In this document: positions 1-8,011 of the stretch, one piece after another
Layout of the letters: the number at the start of each line of letters is the position of its first letter
How positions within the stretch are numbered: position 1 is the first letter of the stretch
Origin: VRUE01 sp963796705
GTDB lineage: Bacteria > Actinomycetota > Thermoleophilia > Solirubrobacterales > 70-9
DNA: 64,000 nt
Assembly: GCA_963796705.1 (NCBI GenBank)
Contig: CAWCMK010000008.1
Location: 248,001 to 312,000, forward strand
Direction of reading: 5' to 3'
Position numbers and translations under genes: made by a program
The notes under the pieces: model-generated
What the model was told of the DNA's origin: nothing
The model's database searches: none
The model's input: the letters and a program-made list of their open reading frames with translations, nothing else

Positions 1-1
1 T

Positions 2-316
2 GGCTCGCGGGCAGCGGCGGCCTCTCTGCGCCAGCTTGCGCCCGAAGGCGCCGCGGTGACACTGCGCGGCGACTCAATTGCATCCCCGGTCGACCGCTAC
101 GGCCGCACCCTGGCCCACGCATTTGTGGACGGCCGGCAGCTCGAAATCGCCCAGCTTCGGCGCGGCTGGGCCTACGTCTACCGCTACGAGGACCAACGCT
201 TTGACGGACTGGCCCGCTTCAATCGGGTCCAGCGGCTCGCTCGAGAGCACGGTCGCGGTGCCTGGTCCTCGTGCGGTGGGGACTTCCATTCCGCAGAACG
301 AGGAGTTCAGAACTGA
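2..316 (+). CDS. Thermonuclease-like (SNase family) protein, C-terminal part
   Basis: The reading frame is open from the first bases of the window, so the start lies outside it. The visible roughly 104 residues contain the staphylococcal-nuclease-like pattern DRYGRTLAHAFVDG followed by a hydrophobic L-RRGWAYVYRYE segment, which in the family contains the strand and helix after the active site. The family cleaves nucleic acids and is usually secreted; the signal peptide and the catalytic Arg/Asp/Glu of the N-terminal half cannot be checked here. The protein stops normally at TGA with no neighbour within 500 bases. The family call is reasonably safe; activity is not shown. Confidence 0.7.
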   Translation, partial: GSRAAAASLRQLAPEGAAVTLRGDSIASPVDRYGRTLAHAFVDGRQLEIAQLRRGWAYVYRYEDQRFDGLARFNRVQRLAREHGRGAWSSCGGDFHSAERGVQN

Positions 317-821
317 CGCGGCATGCCCGTGCCAGGAGTCCGCTCCAAGTGCGACCGCGCCAAACCAGGTGAAGGCTTGTCATCGGGCAGACTCGTGCCC
401 GATCGTGCCATGCAGTTCGTTATCCCGCGTCTGGATACGACCTGCGAATGGGCCGGGCCGGACATTGACAAGCGGCGTCAACGACCGCTGAAACTGTGCG
501 AGCATGGCCGAGACGGCGCCTCTCGTGCTTGCCCCTGATATGGCCGCCGATCTGTCAAGCGCCCAGCGCTGATCGCGACCGCAAATAGCGGCCGGTGTGG
601 GATGGCTCGGTGCCCGGGGCCGGGCGCGACATCGACGTCGCTGGCGGTCAGTCTGACAATGCGGGAGTTGGCTATCCCAGGGCGCTGGCTTCGTCGCCGG
701 CGAGCGCAATCTAGGAACGGGCATAGCCGGTGAGGGCCGCCCATAGGGGCATCGCGCGTGCCGGCGGCCTTTTGGCCCGGACCCAGGTGACCGAGCGCGA
801 CCGCTGTGGTGGGCGGTCAGC
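317..821. other. Intergenic stretch with no recognisable gene
   Basis: About 500 bases between the nuclease-like gene and the end of the IS110 transposase. Open frames here are short, overlapping and without family features. Part of it may be the downstream flank of the IS110 element, whose outer end I could not define. Confidence 0.5.
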
Positions 822-1907
822 TCATGGCGCGGTCGCCGCGGCCCAGAGGAAGCCCGCCAGCTCCCTGGCCACCGCGACGGTTGCGACGTTTCCCGGCTTG
901 CCGCGCTCGCGCAGCCGCTTGCCCACTCGGTGCAGGCGGTGCTGGGCGCGCCAGGCGATCTGCAGGACGTGGTCGGGCTGGCCGGCCTGGCGGTTGGCGA
1001 GCGTGGCGCCGATCCGCGGCACTCTGGCGTAGTGCCAGGCCGACTCGACCAGCAGGCGGCGGGCGATCACCGAGCCGGTCTTGGTGATCGATCCCTGACT
1101 TGAGGACTCCCCGGACTGCTGCAGGGAGGGCGTCAGCCCGAGCCAGCTGGAGAGCTTGCGCGGCGAGGAGAAGCGGCGCCAGTCACCGCCGAGCTCGAGA
1201 TGGAGCATCAGAGCGGTGAGGGTGTCGATGCCGCGGAAGGCGCGCAGCCTTGCGAGCGTCGGCCACAGCCGCTCGTCGGTGGCCAGCCGCGAGAGCCGCT
1301 CGTCGAGCGCCTCGCGGCGGGCGCTGAGCCCGTCGACGGCGGCGAGCTGGTCGATGAAGGCCAGCTCGGTCGGCTCCTGCTCAAAGGACTGCTGAGTCAG
1401 CCAGCGGCGGTGATCGCGGCCCCAGGCGCTCTTGCCCGGGTAGACCCGCCCGTGCACGAGTAGGAGCTTTGAGACCCGGTGGCGGGCGCGCATCAGGTCG
1501 CGGCGCACCTGTTCGCGGGTGCGGGCCAGGTGGCGGATCGCTTCCAGCCACTCCGGCGGGACGGTGACCGCCTTCAGCTGCCCAGCAAGAAGCAACCGCG
1601 CCAGGAGCTCGGCGTCCTTGCGGTCTGTCTTTACCCGATCGCCGGAGGCCCGCGGCGTCTTGCTCGGCGCCACCACCTGCACCTCGATTCCCGCCGCACT
1701 CGCAGCCCGCATCAGGCCGAACCCGGTCGGGCCCGCCTCATAGGCCGCCCGCAGCGGGGCGGCCAGCTCAGCGAGCCAGTCCACCACCTCCTCGGTGCCG
1801 GGGCCAAAGCGTGCCCTGCGCAGCTCGCCGCTCAGCGAGTCGATCGCCGCGGCGTGCGTGGAGCGCGCGTGGACATCCAAACCAACCCATGTCATCGTGC
1901 CGTTCAT
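822..1907 (-). CDS. IS110-family transposase (DEDD recombinase)
   Basis: 361 residues, normal for the family. The N-terminal RuvC-like DEDD domain shows the first Asp in WVGLDVHARST, an acidic residue in AAYEAGPTGFG and the DRKDAELLARLL motif. The C-terminal Tnp_20 domain shows FRGIDTLTALMLHLELG, a Ser-rich GESSSQGSITKTG segment holding the family's catalytic Ser, and RRLLVESAWHYAR. IS110 enzymes move their element with a bridge RNA and normally leave no inverted repeats or target duplication, which fits the absence of obvious ends. The frame is intact, so the element may be active. The start at 1907 is an ATG preceded by GGAGGG. Confidence 0.92.
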   Translation of the reverse strand: MNGTMTWVGLDVHARSTHAAAIDSLSGELRRARFGPGTEEVVDWLAELAAPLRAAYEAGPTGFGLMRAASAAGIEVQVVAPSKTPRASGDRVKTDRKDAELLARLLLAGQLKAVTVPPEWLEAIRHLARTREQVRRDLMRARHRVSKLLLVHGRVYPGKSAWGRDHRRWLTQQSFEQEPTELAFIDQLAAVDGLSARREALDERLSRLATDERLWPTLARLRAFRGIDTLTALMLHLELGGDWRRFSSPRKLSSWLGLTPSLQQSGESSSQGSITKTGSVIARRLLVESAWHYARVPRIGATLANRQAGQPDHVLQIAWRAQHRLHRVGKRLRERGKPGNVATVAVARELAGFLWAAATAP

Positions 1908-2012
1908 GGCCGGACCCTCCTTCGCCTGGGGTCAGCCGGAGCCCGTCTCCGGTCAGGTAAACCCCCGACTAAGCGAGAGGGTCCGGCCTAACTCGGATGG
2001 CCCCGGTGATTA
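1908..2012 (-). other. Non-coding left end of the IS110 element; candidate bridge-RNA region
   Basis: The DNA just upstream of the transposase start holds a perfect 12-base inverted repeat, GGCCGGACCCTC near 1911 and GAGGGTCCGGCC near 1981, around a GC-rich loop. In the IS110 subgroup the guide (bridge) RNA is transcribed from the non-coding end upstream of the transposase, so this is where one would be expected. I see structure but cannot assign target and donor loops. Confidence 0.35.
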
Positions 2013-2091
2013 ATCGAGGCCATAGCGTCTAGCGAGTTCGTGTGAAGTGCTCGTCACGGCGCTTGTGTGTGCCCTCCTCATAATGCGGAAA

Positions 2092-2112
2092 CCCCGCTTC
2101 TGCGGGGCCTTC
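2092..2112 (-). terminator. Hairpin terminator behind tRNA-Val
   Basis: On the minus strand the stem CCCCGC-AGAA-GCGGGG is followed by TTTCC, about ten bases beyond the tRNA-Val 3' end. It would end the transcript that runs through the integrase and the tRNA. The T-run is short, so efficiency is uncertain. Confidence 0.6.
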
Positions 2113-2117
2113 CGAAA

Positions 2118-2190
2118 TGGGCGTAACTGGGCTCGAACCAGTGACCTCCAGCTTGTCGAGCTGGCGCTCTCCCAACTGAGCTATACGCCC
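2118..2190 (-). tRNA. tRNA-Val (GAC), 5' half supplied by the integrated island
   Basis: The minus strand folds as a full cloverleaf: acceptor GGGCGTA/TACGCCC, D-arm GCTC/GAGC, anticodon stem CCAGC/GCTGG with loop TCGACAA, T-arm ACTGG/CCAGT with TTCGAGC, discriminator A, and no encoded CCA. The anticodon is GAC. Position 33, almost always U, is C here. The first 40 bases from the 5' end recur as a direct repeat at 31157-31196, which marks the attachment site of the island. The integrase stop codon overlaps the first tRNA base, so the tRNA has no room for its own promoter between the two genes and probably depends on element transcription or on a promoter inside the integrase gene. Confidence 0.88.
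2151..2190. repeat. Left attachment repeat (inside intact tRNA-Val)
   Basis: 40 bases identical to 31157-31196 in the same orientation. It covers the tRNA from its 5' end through the anticodon loop; divergence starts at the 3' side of the anticodon stem. This places strand exchange in or near the anticodon loop, one of the three known tRNA sublocations used by tyrosine integrases. Confidence 0.88.
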
Positions 2191-3446
2191 TAGTGTGCAT
2201 CGATTTGGCTCTGCGTTTGGCTTTCCGGCAATCCGGCGAAGTCCGGGCCATCGGGCACTACTAACCCTGAATCCGCTCTTGTGCCCATTCGTGCCCAATC
2301 ACGGGCCTTGTCGAAGGCTTCAAGATACCGGCCGGACAGCTTCTCCCGTCGCTTCGCCGCCTTCTGATACACGCGGAATGTGAAGCGCGCATCGCGGTGA
2401 CCGAGCTGTTCGGCGATGTAGACCGGATCGTCTCTTAGCGCAGCCCGCACACTTGCGTAGGTACGGCGCAAGCTGTGCGGCGAGACGGATGGGATCGGCT
2501 CGATGCCGTCCTTCGCCAAACGCTCATTCGCTGCCTTTACGACGACCTTCAGGCGCGCTTGGACGTTCCGCGCTGTCTGCCGGCTGTGCTTGCCGTTTCG
2601 AGAACGGCTGACCAGGACCGGATCGCTGGGACGCTTCCGTGGCGTGCGCAGCTTCCAACCCGCGAGTTCTTCGCAGAGCGCCGCCGATAGATCGACCTCC
2701 CGACCTGTCCCCGCCGTCGTCTTGCTTTGACGGACGATCAGGGTGCCCGTCGCCAGGTTCAGGTCTGCCCAGGTGAGCGAACAAGCCTCACCGATCCGCA
2801 AGCCCGTGCCGACCAGGAGTGCGACCACGGGGCGCATGTATCGATCTGCGGCATCAAGGAGGTACGGCACTTGCTCGACCTCGACCCAGGAGCGTTTCGG
2901 CTCTGTTGGCTTCGCTCGACGGCGTTTCCCCTTGGCCGGGTTGCGGTCAAGGTGGCCGTATTCCACCGCGACCTCCAGAATTTGAGCCAGCCTCACCAGG
3001 GACTTGTTGAGCGTGTTGGCCGCGAGCTTGCCCTCTTGCAGCTTCACGATTCTGTACCGGTCCACATCCTCGATGCCGATGGCGTCAATTCGGAAATCCT
3101 TGAAGAACGGCAGCAGGTGATAGCTCAGTGCCCACTCGTAGTCCTCAAACGTTCGGGGGCGCAGCTCTGCACGTCGTGATTCCAGCCATTCACTTGCGAA
3201 CTCATGGAACGTTGGTGCTTCAGATGGAGTCTCAACCGGCTCGGCGGTCGATGGCTGCCAGAAACCCCGCTCAACATCTGCCAAGACGTGACGTAGCTCG
3301 GTCTCAGCTTTCGCTCGGGACCACCCCGCCGCCTTGGTTCCCAGGGTGACGTACTGGCGCTCGCCGTTCGCACGGAACCGGAGGGCGAAAGTGGTATCCG
3401 ATTTCCCCGGCCGTTCGACTACCTGGCCGGTAGCTGGGCGCGGCAT
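2190..3446 (-). CDS. Site-specific tyrosine integrase of the tRNA-Val island
   Basis: 418 residues. The N-terminal arm-binding domain is about residues 1-65 and the SAM-like core-binding domain about 78-175. The catalytic domain carries Arg217 (TGLRIGEACSLTW), a likely Lys242, His324 and Arg327 (HSLRRTYAS), His350 (QLGHRDARF) and the nucleophile Tyr360 (FRVYQKAAKRREKLSG). All catalytic residues are present. The TAG stop occupies 2190-2192 and shares base 2190 with the tRNA-Val 5' end, so the gene lies directly against its target. The coding sequence near the C-terminus contains two tandem GTGCCCA motifs at 2281-2297 that may double as recombinase arm sites. It is last in a minus-strand operon behind a small helix-turn-helix gene. 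Confidence 0.95.
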   Translation of the reverse strand: MPRPATGQVVERPGKSDTTFALRFRANGERQYVTLGTKAAGWSRAKAETELRHVLADVERGFWQPSTAEPVETPSEAPTFHEFASEWLESRRAELRPRTFEDYEWALSYHLLPFFKDFRIDAIGIEDVDRYRIVKLQEGKLAANTLNKSLVRLAQILEVAVEYGHLDRNPAKGKRRRAKPTEPKRSWVEVEQVPYLLDAADRYMRPVVALLVGTGLRIGEACSLTWADLNLATGTLIVRQSKTTAGTGREVDLSAALCEELAGWKLRTPRKRPSDPVLVSRSRNGKHSRQTARNVQARLKVVVKAANERLAKDGIEPIPSVSPHSLRRTYASVRAALRDDPVYIAEQLGHRDARFTFRVYQKAAKRREKLSGRYLEAFDKARDWARMGTRADSGLVVPDGPDFAGLPESQTQSQIDAH

Positions 3447-3470
3447 CAGAGGCTACCTTCGCCACTAGGA

Positions 3471-3914
3471 TCACTCGCGGGCATAGGAGCATCCACCTCC
3501 TGTGTCAAGGCCCTCGGTCGGCGTTGACGCGCTGCCGGGGGCCGCTTTGCGTTGGCGATCAGCATATGGCGCGCTTCCACGGACCGCAAGCAGCTCGACG
3601 GAGGCGCCCTTCCTCAGACGCGGCGTTCGGGGTCGCGTTCTCGGGTCCGGTCGCGCCTCTTCGGTTTCCTGGCGGGGCGGATTGGCGGGGAAGCGCAGGC
3701 GCGGGCGTGGACCGTTCCCCAAGGGCTCGCCGCCGAGTTCCTTCCGGTGCGCGTAGACGTAATCGCGGCTGACACCCAGACGCCGGGCGAGCGTGGCTGC
3801 GTCGACCAGCTCTTCGCCGGTGACGGATACGGGCTGACCGTCGAGCTGCGCCCGTAGATCGGCTATCTCGTCCGGCGCCAGGTCGATGGCGAAGCCTCGA
3901 AGTTCGACCCTCAT
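3471..3914 (-). CDS. Small helix-turn-helix protein, excisionase or regulator candidate
   Basis: About 147 residues from the ATG at 3914, which overlaps the stop of the upstream gene as ATGA; an upstream extension to 4046 is open but would overlap that gene heavily. Residues about 40-75 (VDAATLARRLGVSRDYVYAH) form a MerR/excisionase-type helix-turn-helix followed by a basic wing, RPRLRFPAN. The rest is Arg/Pro-rich and probably disordered. Its position just before the integrase matches recombination directionality factors of integrative elements, which is an inference; a plain regulator is the alternative. Confidence 0.75.
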   Translation of the reverse strand: MRVELRGFAIDLAPDEIADLRAQLDGQPVSVTGEELVDAATLARRLGVSRDYVYAHRKELGGEPLGNGPRPRLRFPANPPRQETEEARPDPRTRPRTPRLRKGASVELLAVRGSAPYADRQRKAAPGSASTPTEGLDTGGGCSYARE

Positions 3915-4444
3915 GGATGATCCACGCTCCAAGCGCCGAGTTCGACGCAAGCTACGAAGGCTTTTTCGGCCTCTTGATTTAAGCCCGATGTAGCGTCTCG
4001 ATAGGCCATCCAAGGGCGACCCACAGGGTCCTTCCGTTTTTGCCAAATCCGCCGCTTGCTAGAGCCATTTGCGGGGGGTGTTTTTGCGGGTAGCGTGTCG
4101 CTATCGCGTACCTCCCGGAAGGTTCGAGCCGAAAGTCCGGGGACCGTGGCAAGAATCTGCTTCTCCCCCACCCCGTCAGCCAGCAGCGCTTCAACGAGCC
4201 GTCGTCGGTCCTTGGGGCGCAACTCGAAGACCGGTTCGCATGGAACTTGCCGCCCACGTCGCTCGACCTTTGCCGGCTTGATCTGGGCCAAGCCCTTGGC
4301 GAGCTTGAGCTGTTCGCGACCGAGCAGGTCGGCGCCCTCTTCCCAGTAGTGAGGCAGGAGGCAGCGCTCTTCGCGGGCTCGGCGCAGGAGAACCTCGGCG
4401 CTCACCTTGCACCGCCCAACTGTTCCAGCGCGAATCGCTCCCAC
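3911..4444 (-). CDS. Island protein of unknown function
   Basis: 177 residues, moderately basic. It contains a predicted helical segment RPKDRRRLVEALLADGVGEK followed by QILATVPGLSARTFREVRD, which reads like a helix-turn-helix recognition unit in the middle of the protein. The start at 4444 lies inside the upstream gene and the stop overlaps the next start by ATGA, so it is translationally coupled. I recognise no family. It may be a DNA-binding accessory of the replication module. Confidence 0.65.
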   Translation of the reverse strand: MGAIRAGTVGRCKVSAEVLLRRAREERCLLPHYWEEGADLLGREQLKLAKGLAQIKPAKVERRGRQVPCEPVFELRPKDRRRLVEALLADGVGEKQILATVPGLSARTFREVRDSDTLPAKTPPANGSSKRRIWQKRKDPVGRPWMAYRDATSGLNQEAEKAFVACVELGAWSVDHP

Positions 4445-4629
4445 TCAGCGACCGCCCGCTTGAAGGCTTCTGAGTCTCGGGCGACGTAGGCAGCGTCGAT
4501 GGCATCCTCTCGCTGGCTCCATCCATCACCGAGCACATCCGGGCGGTGATCCACTGGCAAGCGCTCATACGCTTCGGCGACGCGCCTTGTCGCGGCGTTC
4601 AGCGTTGGGGTCGGGGGCGCGGCCTTCAT
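4402..4629 (-). CDS. Small acidic island protein of unknown function
   Basis: 75 residues, with helices around VAEAYERLPVDHRPDVL and AIDAAYVARDSEAFKRAVAE. Its start overlaps the stop of the primase-helicase gene (ATGA at 4626-4629) and its 3' end overlaps the following gene by about 43 bases. Tight coupling on both sides supports that it is translated. No family recognised. Confidence 0.65.
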   Translation of the reverse strand: MKAAPPTPTLNAATRRVAEAYERLPVDHRPDVLGDGWSQREDAIDAAYVARDSEAFKRAVAEWERFALEQLGGAR

Positions 4630-6896
4630 GCGTCGCTCCCGAATTTCACGGCGAGCCGTTCAGCCTCAGCTTCCTCCGCCGGGGTTGCAACCGTCGCGGA
4701 GCCACCCTTGGTTTCGCCTCCGGAGCCCACATTTGCGCTCCCATCCGCGACATCCGCGACATCCGCATTCCCATGCGGTTTGCGGCCGATTTCTATCCGC
4801 GACGGAAGGGGGGTTGTCGCGGATACTGAACTGCTGTTTTTTGGCTCTACAGAGCCGTTGTCGCGCTTGTCGCGGATAGGCGTCGGATCGGGGGGCGGAT
4901 AGCGTACCCAGGCGTCCTCGAAGTCCTCGCGTTTGTAGCCCTTTAGGGTGCCCTCCGGAGTTCTAAGGTCTCCGGATTCGATGCCGTACGGCCGGAGCAG
5001 CGTCCCCAAGCCCCGGCCTGTTAGCCCAGTGTCGGCCTTTCCCCAGGTCGCCCACGGCGCTTCTTCGTCCGCCTTGAGGACAGCCAGGAGATCGCGTGTC
5101 GGGAGCCGGTCCGTCTCTTTCTTCTCGAAGGCGACGCGGATGTCCGCAAGGAGCTTGACGCCCCACGATGTCTCCTCATCCCGTTGCTGATTATGAAGCG
5201 TGATAAGGGCATCTCTCGCGTGGGCGCCCCATGTCTCACCAGCCATGTCGGCGATGGCCAAGAGCGCTTCTGCCCCATCCTGCGCCCTATCGCTCAGCTT
5301 CTCTGGCAGCTCTGGTTCTGTCCCATCTAGCGCCTCGACACAAGCCTCCGCCCACCTTGTCGCGGCCGAGGCCACGGGCGCCGATGCGGCCTTAATCGTC
5401 TTGAACCTTCCTCTCTCAACTGTCTCGCGACGCGACTTGCGAGACAGCCGAATCGGGATGCTGCGATCCGCGATCGTGTCGGGAAGATCGCCAATCCCGG
5501 CGAGAGCCTTGGGGCCAAAGACGGGGAACGGAACGACATCCTGCTTGCCGCCTTCTCCGACGCACCGCCAAGCGACCGCGCCACGTCGGTAGCCCGCATT
5601 GATCAGGCCACGCAACTCCTCCTTGGATGCCGCCTGTCCCTTCCCGAAGACTGCATCAATCTCATCGAAGAGCAACGTGACCGGGAGACCATCACCACCA
5701 AGCGCCCGGAACAGCGCGGCGTCGGAGATGTTCGCGGCCTCCATTGGCCGTGGCACGAGCTGGGCCAGAACCTCCAAGAGTCGCGACTTACCTGAGCGTT
5801 TCTCCGGGCTTGTGATCGCCAGATAAGGAGTGGTGTCTGCCGCTTCAATCGCGTAGGCGTGGAGAACCCAGAGGGCGATTGCTCGCGCCTGCTCATCACT
5901 CAAGACAACGAACCTGCGGATCAATCCGACGATTGAGTCCAGCAACTCCCCCGTATTGGGTGGCGGCTCTGGCCTGCGCACCGCCACCTCGCCCGCAAGC
6001 CGCAGGAGGGCTTCTCTCGCCTCTCCGGTCGAACTTGCGCTGGTCAAGTAGTCACCGAGGTCGAAACCGTCGGAGCGCTCGGGATCGAGGTTGAGAACCT
6101 GATGCTCAACTCCGACGGAGAGCAAATCATCGGCGATCGACTGCGCGACCGTGCGCCCCGGCTCGTCGCAATCCATGCACACGACCACTTTCCGTCCAGC
6201 GAACCTCGTCGCGTAATCCGACTTCCAGCCCTTGACACCTGGGACGGCTACCGCCGAGAGACCGAGGGTCGCCCCCGATACCGCATCGGGCTCTCCCTCC
6301 ACCAGCCAGATAACTCCGCCCTTGGCACTCTCAGGGGCTGGGAACAGGCCGCGCGGCCGACCACGGAGGGCCAGCGACTTGCTCTCCCCGTCGGCCGGTC
6401 TCGGCTTGTACTTGACGACGTTCAAGAGCTGCCCGGTTGCGTCTCGGATCGGGAAGCTCAAGCGCTTGTCACAGACGCCGACGTTGAGTTTCCTGAGTGC
6501 GCCGGGACTCCAACCCTTCAACTGCTGGATCTTGATTAACGCCGCCCCGTTGTCGAGCAGCGTCTTCTGCCAAGCCGCAAGTTCCTCCTCGTTGGGAAGT
6601 TCCTCCGGGGGTACGGCTTTCTTGCGTCGGGGCTCAGACTTCGATGTCGTGGACTTCCGGCCAACAGCGCCCTCCCGTTGCCCGACAAAGAGGTCGGCAA
6701 GGGTCAGGTTCATGGCGTGGACGATTTCCTCTGACGTGCAGCCTGCGTAGCAGTTCAGAAGCACACGCTCGTCATTGCCCAGGCCGACCGCCAAGGACGG
6801 TCGCCTATCGTCGTGGCCGGGACAGCGCGCGAGCCATTGGCCATCGCCTACGGGCTTGGCGTCGTCAAGGCGATCGAGAAACTCATCGACGGTCAT
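4626..6896 (-). CDS. Primase-helicase: CHC2-type zinc finger, TOPRIM, DUF3631 ATPase
   Basis: 756 residues. A zinc-ribbon primase motif opens the protein (CPGHDDRRPSLAV then NCYAGC, residues about 25-55). A TOPRIM domain follows (VIWLVEGEPDAVSGA, then VVCMDCDEPGR), where the acidic residues bind metal. The second half has an ATPase with Walker A in SPEKRSGKSRLLE and Walker B LLFDEIDAVFG, then a DUF3631-type C-terminal region. Such proteins prime and unwind DNA for replication of phages, plasmids and integrative elements. It is the largest and most informative gene of the left-arm operon, whose neighbours overlap it by ATGA on both sides. The last roughly 90 residues are low-complexity and probably flexible. 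Confidence 0.9.
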   Translation of the reverse strand: MTVDEFLDRLDDAKPVGDGQWLARCPGHDDRRPSLAVGLGNDERVLLNCYAGCTSEEIVHAMNLTLADLFVGQREGAVGRKSTTSKSEPRRKKAVPPEELPNEEELAAWQKTLLDNGAALIKIQQLKGWSPGALRKLNVGVCDKRLSFPIRDATGQLLNVVKYKPRPADGESKSLALRGRPRGLFPAPESAKGGVIWLVEGEPDAVSGATLGLSAVAVPGVKGWKSDYATRFAGRKVVVCMDCDEPGRTVAQSIADDLLSVGVEHQVLNLDPERSDGFDLGDYLTSASSTGEAREALLRLAGEVAVRRPEPPPNTGELLDSIVGLIRRFVVLSDEQARAIALWVLHAYAIEAADTTPYLAITSPEKRSGKSRLLEVLAQLVPRPMEAANISDAALFRALGGDGLPVTLLFDEIDAVFGKGQAASKEELRGLINAGYRRGAVAWRCVGEGGKQDVVPFPVFGPKALAGIGDLPDTIADRSIPIRLSRKSRRETVERGRFKTIKAASAPVASAATRWAEACVEALDGTEPELPEKLSDRAQDGAEALLAIADMAGETWGAHARDALITLHNQQRDEETSWGVKLLADIRVAFEKKETDRLPTRDLLAVLKADEEAPWATWGKADTGLTGRGLGTLLRPYGIESGDLRTPEGTLKGYKREDFEDAWVRYPPPDPTPIRDKRDNGSVEPKNSSSVSATTPLPSRIEIGRKPHGNADVADVADGSANVGSGGETKGGSATVATPAEEAEAERLAVKFGSDA

Positions 6897-7114
6897 GGCC
6901 GCCCCCTGTCGGCCAAAGTGCGCAGGTTGGCGTAGATCGCACTCTGCAATTCCGGTGATAGGGATTCGAATATCCCCAGGCGTTCCGGCCCGGTGATTCC
7001 GTGAGTCAACTCGTGTAGGTCGGCGAAAGTGGCGAAAGCGGAAAGCCTGCTCAGGATTTCACCGTGGGAGAGCGCGTCAGAACTGGCCTCCGCGCCGTTT
7101 GAATCAGGCAGCAT
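6893..7114 (-). CDS. Small island protein of unknown function
   Basis: 73 residues, helical and acidic, with no recognised motif. Its stop overlaps the primase-helicase ATG (6893-6896), a coupling that suggests a partner or loader of that enzyme. Upstream lies a 67-base gap to the zinc-ribbon gene. Confidence 0.65.
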   Translation of the reverse strand: MLPDSNGAEASSDALSHGEILSRLSAFATFADLHELTHGITGPERLGIFESLSPELQSAIYANLRTLADRGRP

Positions 7115-7180
7115 GGAGGCTGTCCCTTTCTGTAGCTATGGATAGGAAGGGTTCGCTGAGTAGTCCCCTGCGCGGCGAAT

Positions 7181-8011
7181 TCACGCTGCCACCGCCAACT
7201 CAGTCGAAGCGCCAGCGGCAGGAATTTTCGTCAGGAGGTAATCAGCCCCAAACCCGGATAGGGGACGGATCGAGAGCACTGTCGGCGTCCGCGTGGCCTG
7301 GGTTCGAGGGGGCTTCGTTTCTGCAATAGCGCTTTTGGCCGCCGCTCGGCGACGCTCAACCATGGGAAGGGGTCGCGCGTTGTGTTTTGAACGTCCAAGC
7401 CTGCCGGGAGGACGACCTACAGACTTCCGATGACGCGACGAATACAGGAGGCCCAAGTATTCATTGACCGACACACCCAAGATTGCCCGAGTGAAATTCC
7501 GCTCTTCCTTCGTCGGGGAATCTACCCGCATCGCGCAGACCCCGAGCCCTAGCCATTGCGCACTCTGGGCGCTTATGGTGCAACCCCGGAGAAGATCGAT
7601 TATCCGACTCTTGGCACCCCGGATCGTCGCGTAGTCGGCGACTTGCTTGTCGCGATAGGTCTTTTCAAGGTCGTCATGCGCGGGGCCGCTGCCGACTTTC
7701 TTGAAGCGAGCGGCGCGTTCTCCGCGTCTTGTGTCGATGCTCTCTTCGGCTTTCCGAATGACAAGGAGTTCCTCGCGAATCTCCCCGCTCCGCTTTGCTC
7801 GGGGCACGCGACTCAGAGGTGCACCCGGAAGTTCTTCCCGCTGTTCGTCACCTAGCTCAAGGAGGGCACCGCGGATGGGTGCGGAGTCCCTTTCTTCAGC
7901 TTCCCGCTTCAAGCGAGAGGCACGACTGCGGCAATACTTGCTGCACCAAACAGCCTTCTTTTTGGCGTGCAGCTTGCCGCAACCAGGACAGCGTTTTCTC
8001 GGGGGCGTCAT
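7181..8011 (-). CDS. Zinc-ribbon protein of the island operon, function unknown
   Basis: 276 residues. The N-terminus has a CxxC pair followed by a second Cys pair (CPGCGKLHAKKK then CSKYCRSR, residues 8-30), a zinc-ribbon or zinc-finger resembling those of small DNA-binding proteins. A central helical segment (residues about 70-130) is charged, with KTYRDKQVADYATIRGAKSR. The C-terminal third is basic, with RRRAAAKSAIAETK. Its start overlaps the upstream gene's stop by ATGA. A DNA-binding role in replication or regulation is likely; nothing more specific can be said. Confidence 0.7.
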   Translation of the reverse strand: MTPPRKRCPGCGKLHAKKKAVWCSKYCRSRASRLKREAEERDSAPIRGALLELGDEQREELPGAPLSRVPRAKRSGEIREELLVIRKAEESIDTRRGERAARFKKVGSGPAHDDLEKTYRDKQVADYATIRGAKSRIIDLLRGCTISAQSAQWLGLGVCAMRVDSPTKEERNFTRAILGVSVNEYLGLLYSSRHRKSVGRPPGRLGRSKHNARPLPMVERRRAAAKSAIAETKPPRTQATRTPTVLSIRPLSGFGADYLLTKIPAAGASTELAVAA

